From: a virus | Reading direction: 5' to 3' (one strand) | DNA: 44,272 bases | Virus record (IMG/VR): IMGVR_UViG_3300028831_000187 | Location: 1-44,272 of that record | Shown: in pieces, positions 16,625 through 25,057 of the stretch | Layout of the letters: every line of letters begins with the position of its first letter | Position numbering within the stretch: position 1 is the stretch's first letter | Notes under the pieces: generated by a model | What the model saw: the letters and a program-made list of their open reading frames with translations, nothing else | The model's database searches: none | Told to the model about the DNA's origin: nothing | Made by a program: the position numbers and the translations under genes

Positions 16625-16910
16625 TGCGATTGCCATAGCCAGCTTCCTCCCCTCCGTCGCCTGGGCCTACGACGACGGAGGGGACTATGGCAACGATAAC
16701 GACCAGCGAAGGTGCTACCACGCTGAGAACTGCCGAGGCAGCTTCTCTCCCGGCCCCTTCGATAGATCACCGGTCGACATCCACGACAATCAGGTGTGCA
16801 TTAGTCCTGACTGTTCATCTCGGGGAGACAATAAGAAGTCAGGGCAGGCGCCAGCAGGGTTTGACTGCCTGATCCCTTTCCCCTTCCACTGTGACCCTAA
16901 GCCTCACTGA
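16605..16910 (+). CDS. Secreted cysteine-containing protein with signal peptide
   Basis: A 101-aa protein. The start at ATG 16605 gives a clean Sec signal peptide: MRKLL, hydrophobic core ISAIAIASFLPSVA, cleavage expected after AWA, leaving mature YDDGGDYGND. The mature part is Asp/Gly/Pro-rich with six cysteines (CYHAENCRG, CISPDCSS, DCLIPFPFHC), suggesting disulfides outside the cell. AAAGG precedes the start. It is the last gene of the operon and its stop overlaps the convergent minus-strand gene by seven bases. A phage-encoded exported protein could alter the host surface (for example exclude other phages), but this is inference. Confidence 0.75.
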   Translation: MRKLLISAIAIASFLPSVAWAYDDGGDYGNDNDQRRCYHAENCRGSFSPGPFDRSPVDIHDNQVCISPDCSSRGDNKKSGQAPAGFDCLIPFPFHCDPKPH

Positions 16911-17065
16911 TTCAGCTTAGCCTCCAACTGATCGAGTAGCTCTGCGAACTTTTCAAGCTGGGCGCCCATCAGTTGGAGGCCCTCGCCCATGAGACGAGTG
17001 ACATTCTCGGGCACCTCAAGAGCAGTAGCACCAAGCTTCTCAAGGAAGTCTGCAACGTTAGCCAT
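16904..17065 (-). CDS. Small amphipathic helical protein, last gene of virion/lysis operon
   Basis: A 53-aa protein starting MANVADFLEKLG behind AAAGGAG, overlapping the holin-like gene by eight bases. The whole chain is a heptad-patterned helix (LMGAQLEKFAELLDQLEAKL), likely a coiled coil. A 13-base perfect inverted repeat lies inside its coding sequence. It may accompany the lysis proteins; function unknown. Confidence 0.65.
   Translation of the reverse strand: MANVADFLEKLGATALEVPENVTRLMGEGLQLMGAQLEKFAELLDQLEAKLNQ
16920..16980. repeat. Perfect 13-base inverted repeat at the convergent operon junction
   Basis: GCCTCCAACTGAT at 16920-16932 and its exact complement at 16968-16980 are separated by 35 bases. 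The stem would form in transcripts from either strand where the plus operon (ending 16910) and minus operon meet. No T-run follows, so it could be a factor-dependent or processing structure rather than an intrinsic terminator. Confidence 0.6.
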
Positions 17066-17396
17066 CTTCACTCTCCTTTTCCCGTACGATACCACCGATT
17101 AGGTCACCCACCCCGCCAAGAGTACCACCTACAGCGGACCCTATTTCACCACCAGCAGCCGCACCGGCTGCGCCCCCTGCTGCCGCTGCCGCTGGAATGA
17201 GAGAAGCATTCGATTTGTCTCCTACCCTCGATGCAAAGATAGACTTTACCGTAGAGGCCAGTGCGCCCCCTACGGCAATCTTCCAGTTCTTTGCCGCCCA
17301 GATATCTCCTGGCAAAACAACCACAGCCGCAACGTACGTCTCCACGAAGGTGGCTATTGTTCTCTCCAGGAGATCGAGGAAGTAATGCTTATTCAT
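17058..17396 (-). CDS. Holin-like membrane protein
   Basis: A 112-aa protein with one N-terminal hydrophobic segment (ATFVETYVAAVVVLPGDIWA) and a second Ala/Gly-rich one (AAAAAGGAAGAAAGGEIGSA). The arrangement LLERTIATFVETY ... NWKIAVGGALASTVKSIFAS resembles r1t-type holins of actinobacterial phages, which form membrane holes to trigger lysis. The C-terminus is charged (VREKESEDG), as usual for holins. It lies in the lysis cluster behind the endolysin and overlaps its neighbours by ATGA and eight bases. Confidence 0.7.
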   Translation of the reverse strand: MNKHYFLDLLERTIATFVETYVAAVVVLPGDIWAAKNWKIAVGGALASTVKSIFASRVGDKSNASLIPAAAAAGGAAGAAAGGEIGSAVGGTLGGVGDLIGGIVREKESEDG

Positions 17397-17878
17397 CGCT
17401 TCTCCCCGGTGGTAGTGGTGGTCAGCGGATTTGCTGGAATTGGCGGGGGCTCAGTTCCCCCGCTTCGCCCTCGCACACAGGCATCGTATTCCTCCAATGC
17501 CGCCTGTGCCCCGCTGTTAAGCACAGTGGGCTGTCGGGCGAATAGTTCAACCTGACACTTATTCTCTGCCTCATTGCGTAAACGATGCGGAGTCATCACG
17601 TCATCGATATAGTCAAGAATAGCCTGAACGGCTTTAGCAGTAGCCTTTTGGTTTTGCTGGTAGCACTGCCCTTGAGGTTCAGAGCAATCCCTAATGCGCT
17701 CCTGAAGATGCCGATTCCCGAGCCCGACTAGCAATGTCGTAGATGATGAGAAGATCGTGATAAAGGCGGCCATAGCCACAATGGCTACCGACCGACGGCC
17801 ATAGACATGACTGATGCGAAGAACCGCCTCCTTCGCCTCCCGAGCCACGCCATTGGGAAACAAGTCGTCATCAGTCAT
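17393..17878 (-). CDS. Membrane protein of the lysis cluster
   Basis: A 161-aa protein with one clear transmembrane helix near residues 30-52 (SVAIVAMAAFITIFSSSTTL), an N-terminal cytoplasmic part and a long presumably external region with four cysteines (CSEPQGQCYQQN, CQVELF, YDACVRG) and a helical QKATAKAVQAILDYIDDV. The Pro/Thr-rich end precedes the stop. Topology would suit an envelope-spanning lysis accessory, but the family is unknown. Confidence 0.65.
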   Translation of the reverse strand: MTDDDLFPNGVAREAKEAVLRISHVYGRRSVAIVAMAAFITIFSSSTTLLVGLGNRHLQERIRDCSEPQGQCYQQNQKATAKAVQAILDYIDDVMTPHRLRNEAENKCQVELFARQPTVLNSGAQAALEEYDACVRGRSGGTEPPPIPANPLTTTTTGEKR

Positions 17879-18222
17879 CGAGCGAATCCATAGTTGACGA
17901 CAAACACGACCAGGGAAAGAACCAAAGTAGCAGCGGCAATCATATAGCCAAAGGTAATGGCATTACCGGCGGCCCGCCCCGACAGCTTGTCCATGTAGGT
18001 GGTCAGGTTGTCGATCTTCTCCGCCACCTGGTCGAATCGTTTCTCCTGGGCCAGTTCTGCTTTGATGACGGCCTCCTTGGCCGCCGCCAGGGCAGCTTCT
18101 GTGGCCCGTTCGATGGCAATAAAGCGCTGGGTAGTAGCTTCGAAGCGGTAGTCGGTCTCCCGCCGCAGGTTATCAAGCCCTGCGTCGTTGGCTCGGCGTC
18201 GCTCCCCGGTACCCTCGATCAC
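17875..18222 (-). CDS. Coiled-coil protein with C-terminal transmembrane helix
   Basis: A 115-aa protein from GTG (GTGA overlap). Residues 10-80 are a charged coiled coil (RFIAIERATEAALAAAKEAV, KRFDQVAEKIDNLTTYMDKL), followed by a hydrophobic helix near 92-112 (YMIAAATLVLSLVVFVVNYG) and a short basic end. This is the XhlA/hemolysin-like architecture frequent in lysis cassettes. It probably works with the holin-like protein at the membrane. Confidence 0.65.
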   Translation of the reverse strand: MIEGTGERRRANDAGLDNLRRETDYRFEATTQRFIAIERATEAALAAAKEAVIKAELAQEKRFDQVAEKIDNLTTYMDKLSGRAAGNAITFGYMIAAATLVLSLVVFVVNYGFAR

Positions 18223-18599
18223 CGGCCCAACGCCCCCCGGCTCTGGCGCAATTCAGCAATCACATCTTTCAGCAGGACTTGCATCACGGCATGCTCTTCC
18301 TGGCGTTTCTTCTCCTCGGCAGCGATCTCAGTAGCAAGCCTTCGTATCGCCTCAGTGCCTGAGACTGTTTCTTGAAGAACGAGATTGGCCTGAGCGATCT
18401 CCTCATACTTAGTTAGCAGGCGTGCATTCTCTTGCTCCTGGCGCTGTAGCGCCTGACCAAGTGCTTTGTTCTCCCGTTCATAGAGCGAGTCAATCTGGCT
18501 CTTCTGCGAATTGCGGGCGTTGGCCCACGAGATGCCAAGTACGCCCGCCACCACGACGATGACGGACGCAATAAAGGCGGCTTGGGAGGCGAGGTTCAA
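18219..18599 (-). CDS. Membrane-anchored coiled-coil protein (spanin- or Rz-like topology)
   Basis: A 126-aa protein. I place the start at TTG 18599 because it overlaps the endolysin stop as TTGA, matching the four-base overlaps throughout the operon; the frame is open further upstream, but that part only shadows the endolysin. An N-terminal transmembrane helix (FIASVIVVVAGVLGISWA) is followed by a long charged coiled coil (KALGQALQRQEQENARLL). The layout is that of an inner-membrane spanin, though actinobacterial hosts usually lack the matching outer membrane, so the role is open. Confidence 0.65.
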   Translation of the reverse strand: MNLASQAAFIASVIVVVAGVLGISWANARNSQKSQIDSLYERENKALGQALQRQEQENARLLTKYEEIAQANLVLQETVSGTEAIRRLATEIAAEEKKRQEEHAVMQVLLKDVIAELRQSRGALGR

Positions 18600-19300
18600 G
18601 TTGGCGCGTCTAACCGACCAAGGTAGACGGCATCGCCAAAGGCGTAGATGGCGCCATCGACGGTGACGATCCAATAGCCCTTGCCGGTAGGAGTCGCCTC
18701 GAAGGCGAAGAGCTTCGCCTGGACCTTGTAGACAGGGGGCGCGTCGTCTGCCACAGTGGTCAACCTTTCCAATAGTCGCTCAATAGGAATGCGGCCTGGG
18801 TCCCAGTGTTCGTTTTCTGGCACATGTTGATGCCCACACCAGCCGTCGAAGTTGAGCCACGCTGACGGAGCCATGCGATATCGGGTGTGTAGGCCGTATG
18901 CATCATTACCGCCCCACAGAGGTGGCGCCCACGGCTCGATCCCGGTATTGGTTTCGATCCAGGTCATCAAATCTCGGACAGCGGTGATAAGATTGTCAGG
19001 CCAATCGGGGTTTGCGGCGAACCCGATGACCTCAATCTGGATAGCTGAGAGCCGATTGGTCTCAACCCCACCGATGATATTGACCAGAGCGGACGAGGAC
19101 CGGTCGATGTCTACGTGCTGCCAGCATCCCTCCACACCAATTGTGAAGTGGGGCGACACTCGACTCTTGAGATAGGCAGCTCTAGCTCCAGCGTAGGTGG
19201 CGCCTTCAGTCGTGTGTAGCACACCTCGAAAAGGTCCACCAAGGAACGAGCCTGCACCGGGCAGGCCGTCCCATCTGGCGCCAGGATATCTAGGTGCCAT
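18596..19300 (-). CDS. Endolysin: N-acetylmuramoyl-L-alanine amidase (Amidase_2) with wall-binding repeat
   Basis: A 234-aa lysin that should cleave the bond between N-acetylmuramic acid and L-alanine in peptidoglycan. Amidase_2/PGRP zinc ligands can be placed at His29 (RGVLHTTEGAT) and in GHQHVPENEHWDPG (156-169, His157 or His159 with Asp167). Residues 206-230 form one copy of GKGYWIVTVDGAIYAFGDAV, a repeat found in many actinobacterial cell-wall proteins. Only one copy is present, where host proteins usually have several, so the binding domain is minimal. No signal peptide; release depends on the holin-like protein. The gene abuts the tail-fibre gene. Confidence 0.9.
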   Translation of the reverse strand: MAPRYPGARWDGLPGAGSFLGGPFRGVLHTTEGATYAGARAAYLKSRVSPHFTIGVEGCWQHVDIDRSSSALVNIIGGVETNRLSAIQIEVIGFAANPDWPDNLITAVRDLMTWIETNTGIEPWAPPLWGGNDAYGLHTRYRMAPSAWLNFDGWCGHQHVPENEHWDPGRIPIERLLERLTTVADDAPPVYKVQAKLFAFEATPTGKGYWIVTVDGAIYAFGDAVYLGRLDAPT

Positions 19301-20424
19301 CAGATCTTAATCATGTAGTTGACCACCTGGTAGCCAGGAAGGTTGGCGTCGGTAGCACTGACCCCCGTCGCCTGATTCGTAGCCGTCTGCACTTGGTTCG
19401 TCGCCGTGAATGATTGGTTCGTAGCAGTCTGACCATTCACGCCTACGCTGTGAGCGTGAGCGCCAACGCTATCCATAGCGCTGAAGGTGGCCTTCTCTAC
19501 TGGGCTACCGACCAGACCGTTTGTAGCTGCCGCATGAGAGATGGCATAGCGGCTGCCAATATCTCCGGAGATGCCGTGCTGGTGATTGCCGGTATTGGTC
19601 TCACTGACGGTGTGGCCATGGCTGTCCTGCGTGTGACTGTGCCCATTCTGGGTGTGGTTATGGCTGTCCTGGGTGTGGTTGTGAGAGACGACGACAGCAT
19701 CCTTTGAGCCACCCGTACCACCAAGGGTAGAACCAGTACCTGATGCAGCCTTGCCCATTGCAAAACGCTGGCGCAAGTCGGGTAACTTGAAGTTACCGCC
19801 CCCAGGATCTACGCCTCCGTTGCCACTGTGCCCAATAGCAGCGAAGAGATCGGCGTAGGTTGTTGTGCTCACTAGCGCTCCGTCACACATCAGCCAGCCA
19901 GACGTGGCCGTGGTACGGAACGTCATCTTCATGTCGCCTGGCTCCCAGCGCTGCCCTACTTCCATCTTGGCATAAGTGACAGCGTTGTCAGCCAGGTCTG
20001 CTGTGCCCACGGCGAGGTCTTGAATCATGGCGCCAGTGTGAGCTACGGCAGCATGGCGAGTGGTATTCAGGTACTGGGTATGCTGGTCCTGCGCCGTATC
20101 GAAGATATGTTGGTTCGCTTCGTCCAGGTCAATAGCGCCGCCGACATGATTGACCGTTGCCCCCGAAGAATGGGACACGGCAGCGGTACCGTCAGCACCT
20201 CGGTCAGCGTCACTCGCAACCGTCAACGTGTTGCCAGTACGGCTGACACAATAGAGTTTCTCTTCGGACGCTGTACCCTTGTCAATAACGACAAGAAACT
20301 TGCCAGTGCCAGTAGGCCAACCAGTTGCGGTCCCAGTTGTGCTGATCGACGTAACACCAGAGCTAGCGATCCCACTACTCAGGATAAGCTGGGCCGCACC
20401 GCCCTTATATTCGCGACGGGCCAT
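19300..20424 (-). CDS. Tail fibre with phage tail-collar domain
   Basis: A 374-aa protein. Residues about 183-250 match the tail-collar fold (PF07484): GDMKMTFRTTATSGWLMCDG, then NFKLPDLRQRFAMG. Downstream is a His/Asn/Thr-rich repeat (HNHTQDSHNHTQ, GHSHTQDSHGHT) that in T4-like fibres binds iron along the trimer axis, and a final TATNQ-type repeat (QTATNQSFTATNQVQTATNQ). It likely forms the distal receptor-binding part or a baseplate-like fibre. It ends one base into the endolysin start. Confidence 0.85.
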   Translation of the reverse strand: MARREYKGGAAQLILSSGIASSGVTSISTTGTATGWPTGTGKFLVVIDKGTASEEKLYCVSRTGNTLTVASDADRGADGTAAVSHSSGATVNHVGGAIDLDEANQHIFDTAQDQHTQYLNTTRHAAVAHTGAMIQDLAVGTADLADNAVTYAKMEVGQRWEPGDMKMTFRTTATSGWLMCDGALVSTTTYADLFAAIGHSGNGGVDPGGGNFKLPDLRQRFAMGKAASGTGSTLGGTGGSKDAVVVSHNHTQDSHNHTQNGHSHTQDSHGHTVSETNTGNHQHGISGDIGSRYAISHAAATNGLVGSPVEKATFSAMDSVGAHAHSVGVNGQTATNQSFTATNQVQTATNQATGVSATDANLPGYQVVNYMIKI

Positions 20425-22329
20425 CTACTGTGACACCTCCTTCAGAGAGACAACACAGGTGCCATTCCAGTGCGTCCCGTCCCGAGTGGGGTTATACGGC
20501 ACAAACTCGTAGTCTTCTACGAAGACACTATGTGCCTCGCTACCTTCCTGATATGTCACAAGGGCGCCATCAGCAATAAGTGCGTCCATGCGGTTTAACT
20601 CGTCTCTTGGTACCAATGATCTCTGCGCCCCGTCCGGCAGCACAAGCTCCTCGTGGAAGATGAGTGGCAATATCCATTGGCGACCACGGTTCGGAGCCGC
20701 ATACGAACGCAAGGTTATACGAATCACCGTGGGACCGAAGGTCGTTGTCCCAGTCAGCTTGATTCGCCACTCAAATGTACGCCCCTGCACCTGATTGGCA
20801 GGCAGGGTGATGCCGTCGCTGGTAGCTGTAGAATGGACTCCGAGACTAACGAACGTCCCCCCATCCACTGACAAGAAGATCTCAACCGAGGTGTTGCTAG
20901 GCAGAGGGGTGAGCCGAATGTCGGCGTACATCCCCACCTTCTTGTCGGGGATGCCATAGGTGATTAGCCCGCTATCGAGTGTACCAGAAGCCACCTTGTT
21001 GTCGCTCTGAATGTAGACGCCAAGACCAGAGACGGAAAATACGCGTCTGTTCAGGGCTGAAGCACCATGAAATACGGTAGCCACAGAAAGCACATCCCCC
21101 TGCCCAGTGACCATGAGGTCGGAGGCATAAGCTGGGGTCCGTGGGGCTGTGAACAAACTCAGGTCCAATCTCCCAAGTCCCGTACTCAGGGTGTCGAAGT
21201 TCTTCCATCCAAACCACACGAACCTATCTTGAGGTTCAAAACATCGACAGACACTGGCTGAGATTAGCTGTCCAAGCTCGAGATTGCCCTGACCATCGAC
21301 TGTAGCGAATCGGACTCCAAGATCAGTTCCGATAACAATATATCCCAGGTATCCCTGGATTCCTCGGATGATCTCTCCGTCAGGTAACTCACCTGCAACG
21401 ACAGGAATGTCAAGCGCTGTGCCATCTGGCTTAACTGAAGTGCGATAGATGAGCGACTTGTCACCTGCGAATCCTGCGGCATAGATTTGTCCCTGCCCCT
21501 CAGCAAAGCCAACCCAAGTGAATGCGGTGTTCGGATGCGTTAGCAGCGCAGTAGGCAGTGCGCCACCCGCTGTAATGTTGTACAGGCTGTTGGCATTCGC
21601 CAACATCAACCTGCCCTTGACATAACCAATCGGACCAGAAGCGGCAGAAGTCACATAAGCTGCCGCAGCGCCTGTTCCCGTATTCGTACTGTATACACCA
21701 TTCGCCCCGGCGTAGCTGATCCATACATTGTACCCATCGCTAGCAATACCCTGCGCTGTCTGCGCCGGTGTACCCGTAACTGCGGTCCACGTCACGGATC
21801 CAGCAGTAACATCCGTCGTGTAGTATGTACTCTGTCCATCCGTCAGGTATAGCCGGGCACCAGCATTCACCAAATACAAGTTCGTGTTCGCAGAACTTCG
21901 GACCTGAGTCGTATCCGGCAGAAGGCTCAATTGCCACTTCGTCCATGGATCGACCCCCTTCGACGTACGGAACCTAGAGGACTCCGAGTACTGCCTCGTG
22001 TACGGGCTGGCGCCCGTCGTGCGGTCCAGGTAGGTTTGACCGGCACCTGCGTGCCACGACTCTTGAGAGCGCCTCCAGAGGTCCTCTGGATTGAGCGCAC
22101 CCTCACCGGGCAGGTTCGATACGTCAGCCTGACCTCGCAGGATCTTGATGCTCTGACGGCGATACTGGTTGGACTTCAGGTCGATCATGTATCCACGACC
22201 GGCAAGCCCAATGGGGAAGATGCCAGGCACTTCCGTCGAGATGCCTGTGCCGCTATAGAACGGGTCACTAATCGAGCTAAACCCACTACCGCCGGTCGTG
22301 ATATTATTCGTAAATCCGGTGGCACCCAT
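20425..22329 (-). CDS. Large tail protein, beta-propeller-like (tail hub/nozzle candidate)
   Basis: A 634-aa protein rich in short beta segments and Gly/Thr/Ser. Regularly spaced elements (AQGIASDGYNVWISYAG, GYVKGRLMLANANSLYNITA, WVGFAEGQGQIYAAGF, GYIVIGTDLGVRFATVDGQG) recur every 40-50 residues like propeller blades, followed by beta domains. Podoviral nozzle proteins combine a propeller with beta domains, so this is the best candidate for the tail tip. No sequence motif proves it. It lies between the connector candidate and the collar fibre. Confidence 0.6.
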   Translation of the reverse strand: MGATGFTNNITTGGSGFSSISDPFYSGTGISTEVPGIFPIGLAGRGYMIDLKSNQYRRQSIKILRGQADVSNLPGEGALNPEDLWRRSQESWHAGAGQTYLDRTTGASPYTRQYSESSRFRTSKGVDPWTKWQLSLLPDTTQVRSSANTNLYLVNAGARLYLTDGQSTYYTTDVTAGSVTWTAVTGTPAQTAQGIASDGYNVWISYAGANGVYSTNTGTGAAAAYVTSAASGPIGYVKGRLMLANANSLYNITAGGALPTALLTHPNTAFTWVGFAEGQGQIYAAGFAGDKSLIYRTSVKPDGTALDIPVVAGELPDGEIIRGIQGYLGYIVIGTDLGVRFATVDGQGNLELGQLISASVCRCFEPQDRFVWFGWKNFDTLSTGLGRLDLSLFTAPRTPAYASDLMVTGQGDVLSVATVFHGASALNRRVFSVSGLGVYIQSDNKVASGTLDSGLITYGIPDKKVGMYADIRLTPLPSNTSVEIFLSVDGGTFVSLGVHSTATSDGITLPANQVQGRTFEWRIKLTGTTTFGPTVIRITLRSYAAPNRGRQWILPLIFHEELVLPDGAQRSLVPRDELNRMDALIADGALVTYQEGSEAHSVFVEDYEFVPYNPTRDGTHWNGTCVVSLKEVSQ

Positions 22330-22547
22330 CAGGCTGCCGTCACTACGAGAGCCCCAGCATTGCTAACAGTGATACGCCACCGAGACCCATTGGCAGACAA
22401 CATCACGAATCCAGTCGCAGGCATATCTCCGACGATGTCGCCAGGCGGATGGGTGTGGGCTGCCGTGCTGGATGGTGGCAACTGTCCACTATTTGGATCG
22501 AGTGTCCACCTCGTGTTCGGGTCAATGCCCGATGGCAGGTATGTCAT
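22329..22547 (-). CDS. Small tail-associated protein
   Basis: A 72-aa protein with MTYLPSGIDPNTRWTLDPNS and a central AAHTHPPGDI element. THPPxDI motifs are typical of the N-terminal adaptor part of phage fibres, so this may be a short adaptor. It overlaps both neighbours (ATGA and TGATG). Confidence 0.6.
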   Translation of the reverse strand: MTYLPSGIDPNTRWTLDPNSGQLPPSSTAAHTHPPGDIVGDMPATGFVMLSANGSRWRITVSNAGALVVTAA

Positions 22548-23455
22548 CCAACAAACTCGTAACTGTAAGCACGCTGGAGTCGAACAGACTCTGCCATGAT
22601 GCGATCCCGACGTAACGCCCGGAGCCCACTCACGGACTGAATATTAGCTTGTGGCGGAACCTCCTCCGCTCGTCGAGGCTCGCCTTGCGCTTCATCGAAG
22701 TTGCGCTTGATCTCTCGTCCAGCAACGAGGCGAATAGCTGCGCCGATGGGCGGCAGATCCAACATGGTGTCGACCAGGCCAGTGACAGTCAGCACGTTGT
22801 CTGTCAGATTGACCAGCGGCACATAGGGCGCACGATAGACGACATGAACCGGGTAGCCAGGCTGAGCCGACTCATACACAACGAGAGCAAACCCAGACGG
22901 GAAGTCCCCGAAGTCCCCACTACTCGTGGCATTACGAAGTAGCTGCCAGCTATCAATCTTCGGCCATGTCTTCTGTGGGCCTGGTGTACGGAACCGCACC
23001 TCTTGAATGCCGATCATGCCAGTAGCGCCCGCGAGATCATAGCCGAACGTGACGGGGTTGAAGGTCAGGTCCACAGTCTTCAGTTGATAAAGCCCATTGA
23101 GCGGAGACGACAGATCCTTCAGGTCATCATTGATCGCTTCAAGGATTCGGAACTTGGAGAACTTGGGCTGTACGGTGACAATGGCGCCGCTAGAGTGAGT
23201 GGCTGCCGTCGAACCGTTGTAGCCACGAATACAGTCAGTCACTGTCTTCGATGTGCTATCAACCGAGAAGACAAAGATCTCCTCCAGGTCGATAGCTACA
23301 ATTGTGCCAGCCTGGAGTCCCGCCACATCATAAGCAAGAGCGAAGGTCGTAGCACTGTTCGTCAGCGAGCCGCTGAGCTTATTCAGCTTCTCTGGCTGTC
23401 CGGTTAGAAGATGATGGCGAGTACTCTCGATCAGGTCACTGGCTAGCGTTGGCAT
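22544..23455 (-). CDS. Head-tail connector / tail tubular protein candidate
   Basis: A 303-aa protein starting MPTLASDLIESTRHHLL, followed by a beta-rich domain (FALAYDVAGLQAGTIVAIDL, DCIRGYNGSTAATHSSGAIV) and a helical C-terminus (GREIKRNFDEAQGEPRRAEEV, ALRRDRIMAESVRLQRAYS). Start-helix plus beta plus arginine-rich helical end resembles gp11/gp4-like adaptor proteins of podoviruses. The HSSGAxV element also occurs in the neighbouring collar fibre gene. It overlaps the glycosyltransferase by 20 bases. Confidence 0.6.
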   Translation of the reverse strand: MPTLASDLIESTRHHLLTGQPEKLNKLSGSLTNSATTFALAYDVAGLQAGTIVAIDLEEIFVFSVDSTSKTVTDCIRGYNGSTAATHSSGAIVTVQPKFSKFRILEAINDDLKDLSSPLNGLYQLKTVDLTFNPVTFGYDLAGATGMIGIQEVRFRTPGPQKTWPKIDSWQLLRNATSSGDFGDFPSGFALVVYESAQPGYPVHVVYRAPYVPLVNLTDNVLTVTGLVDTMLDLPPIGAAIRLVAGREIKRNFDEAQGEPRRAEEVPPQANIQSVSGLRALRRDRIMAESVRLQRAYSYEFVG

Positions 23456-24788
23456 ACTTGTCCGCCCTTGTCGGCCTACTGTTCAGTTCCTGACCACAAA
23501 GTTGACAGTGATTATGACGTTCCATGTACTCAGGCAGACGCTCAAGCTGCTCAGGCAGAAGGCCGAGGTCTGGTCCTTCTAGGCACTCAGGGTCAAGTAG
23601 GTTGGCCTCGAAGAGGATGCGCTTGACATCAGCCACGGTCCACTGAGGCTCGCCTCTGAGGAACTGATACTGTGCACCAGCCACATCACACGACCAGTCC
23701 CTATTGGTGATGACTCGGAACTTCTGCAACGTCGGCTTATACCACTCAAAGTTCTCGCACTCACTGGCGAGGAGGTCCCGCCCAAGAGCATCGATCAGGC
23801 GCTCCGCAGTCTGCGACCACGTCCAGTTCTTTGAGATTTCTTCTGCGGAGGCACGGGCCATCTCTTGTGCTGCATCGTAGTTGTCGTAGACGTAGCGCAT
23901 CCTGTCGCAGAGTTCATCAAGATCTGGCTCCCACCAGTCTCCGGCGTCGCCATATATAAAGTATGCAGACTGACTTGGGGTGGAACTGATTCCGTAACCG
24001 AGATGTGCGAAGGACTCGTGCCCATGAGCATTTGTGAGAATAGTCGGACAGCCTTGAGCCATAGCCTGTATCGGCTGGAGTCCGAAACCTTCACCCCTGG
24101 AAGGCTGAAGGTAACAGTGAGCGTCTTCGTAGAGCGCAACCTCGGCTTCTCCGGAAAGTCTGCCTGCCACCACCTGTATTCGTTCCCCATGGAAAGCCTC
24201 CCCCCTGGGGTTCTTCATGATTAGCTGAGGTATAGGCCCATCTCCCCAGGAGCTACGGTCAGGGAACACTCGTCGGAAGGCTTTGTAGGCAAGGTCGGTG
24301 CCCTTGCGGGGACCCGAACCGGCAATGAGAAAGTTGAAGAAGGTGCCGGGGGGCTTGCGAGGTACGTAGTGCCAGGTATTGGGGTCGACCCCCAGGGGCA
24401 CGAAATGCACCTTGCCGTGGTATTCGGAGAACAGCTCGACATTTTGCCAGCTTGGCACCACAATGGCTTCAAACTCATGAAGCGTCTCCCTGAAGGACGG
24501 CGGCAGACGGCGCGCCTCCCACATCGTGAAGATAAAGGGAACTTGTCCCTTGTACCAGCCCTGAGCGTGCGTAGGTACTGAGACCCAGATGATCGCCGGG
24601 CAGATGCCCTCCCGGTCGCCGACATTGACTAGGCCCAGATGGTCCCAAGCAGGCTGCTTCAGCCGATCCGGCTCGGGCAGGTAGTCGTAGATATCCACGC
24701 CATGCTTAGGCAACTCACGAGCCAGAGCAGTCCCGAGCCGCCCATACCCCATACTCTCACTATGCACATACTGGAAGTTCAGTTTCAT
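23436..24788 (-). CDS. Glycosyltransferase, GT4-type (GT-B fold)
   Basis: A 450-aa sugar transferase. The GT-B nucleotide-sugar site is visible in the C-terminal half: LQPSRGEGFGLQPIQAMAQG contains the E-x7-E motif of family GT4, preceded by FFNLIAGSGPRKGTDLA, the usual donor-domain entry. The N-terminal acceptor half contains GYGRLGTALARELPKHGVDI. Residues after 400 are an added region with CQLCGQEL. The gene lies inside the virion operon beside a methyltransferase, so it probably decorates virion proteins (or a cell-surface sugar); target unknown. Its start overlaps the preceding gene by ATGA. Confidence 0.85.
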   Translation of the reverse strand: MKLNFQYVHSESMGYGRLGTALARELPKHGVDIYDYLPEPDRLKQPAWDHLGLVNVGDREGICPAIIWVSVPTHAQGWYKGQVPFIFTMWEARRLPPSFRETLHEFEAIVVPSWQNVELFSEYHGKVHFVPLGVDPNTWHYVPRKPPGTFFNFLIAGSGPRKGTDLAYKAFRRVFPDRSSWGDGPIPQLIMKNPRGEAFHGERIQVVAGRLSGEAEVALYEDAHCYLQPSRGEGFGLQPIQAMAQGCPTILTNAHGHESFAHLGYGISSTPSQSAYFIYGDAGDWWEPDLDELCDRMRYVYDNYDAAQEMARASAEEISKNWTWSQTAERLIDALGRDLLASECENFEWYKPTLQKFRVITNRDWSCDVAGAQYQFLRGEPQWTVADVKRILFEANLLDPECLEGPDLGLLPEQLERLPEYMERHNHCQLCGQELNSRPTRADKYANASQ

Positions 24789-25057
24789 CGGGGAGTGAAC
24801 TCCACTTCGGCGAGTCGCTCAGCCATCTGCCTGCGCTCTTTAGTCGAGAGGTTCGCCATGACGACACCGGTCTGCACCTCCAGGGTGGTCACGGCTTCCT
24901 TCTCCAGATGGGCACAGCCGTCAATGCGGGGAGGCTGCATGCCGTCCCTACGGAGACGCTTGTAGGCTGCCCTGTCCTTGTCCAAGGTCTTCTGCTCGGC
25001 ATCCATTTGGCGCTTAACAACGCCTATGCTCAGCAGCTTCTCTCGATCAATGCTCAT
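24785..25057 (-). CDS. Small charged helical protein between methyl- and glycosyltransferase
   Basis: A 90-aa protein, strongly charged and helical (RQMDAEQKTLDKDRAAYKRL, LSTKERRQMAERLAEVEF), with a central GMQPPRIDGCAHLEKEAV. It is translationally coupled on both sides (ATGA). Perhaps an adaptor for the two transferases; not recognised. Confidence 0.65.
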   Translation of the reverse strand: MSIDREKLLSIGVVKRQMDAEQKTLDKDRAAYKRLRRDGMQPPRIDGCAHLEKEAVTTLEVQTGVVMANLSTKERRQMAERLAEVEFTPR

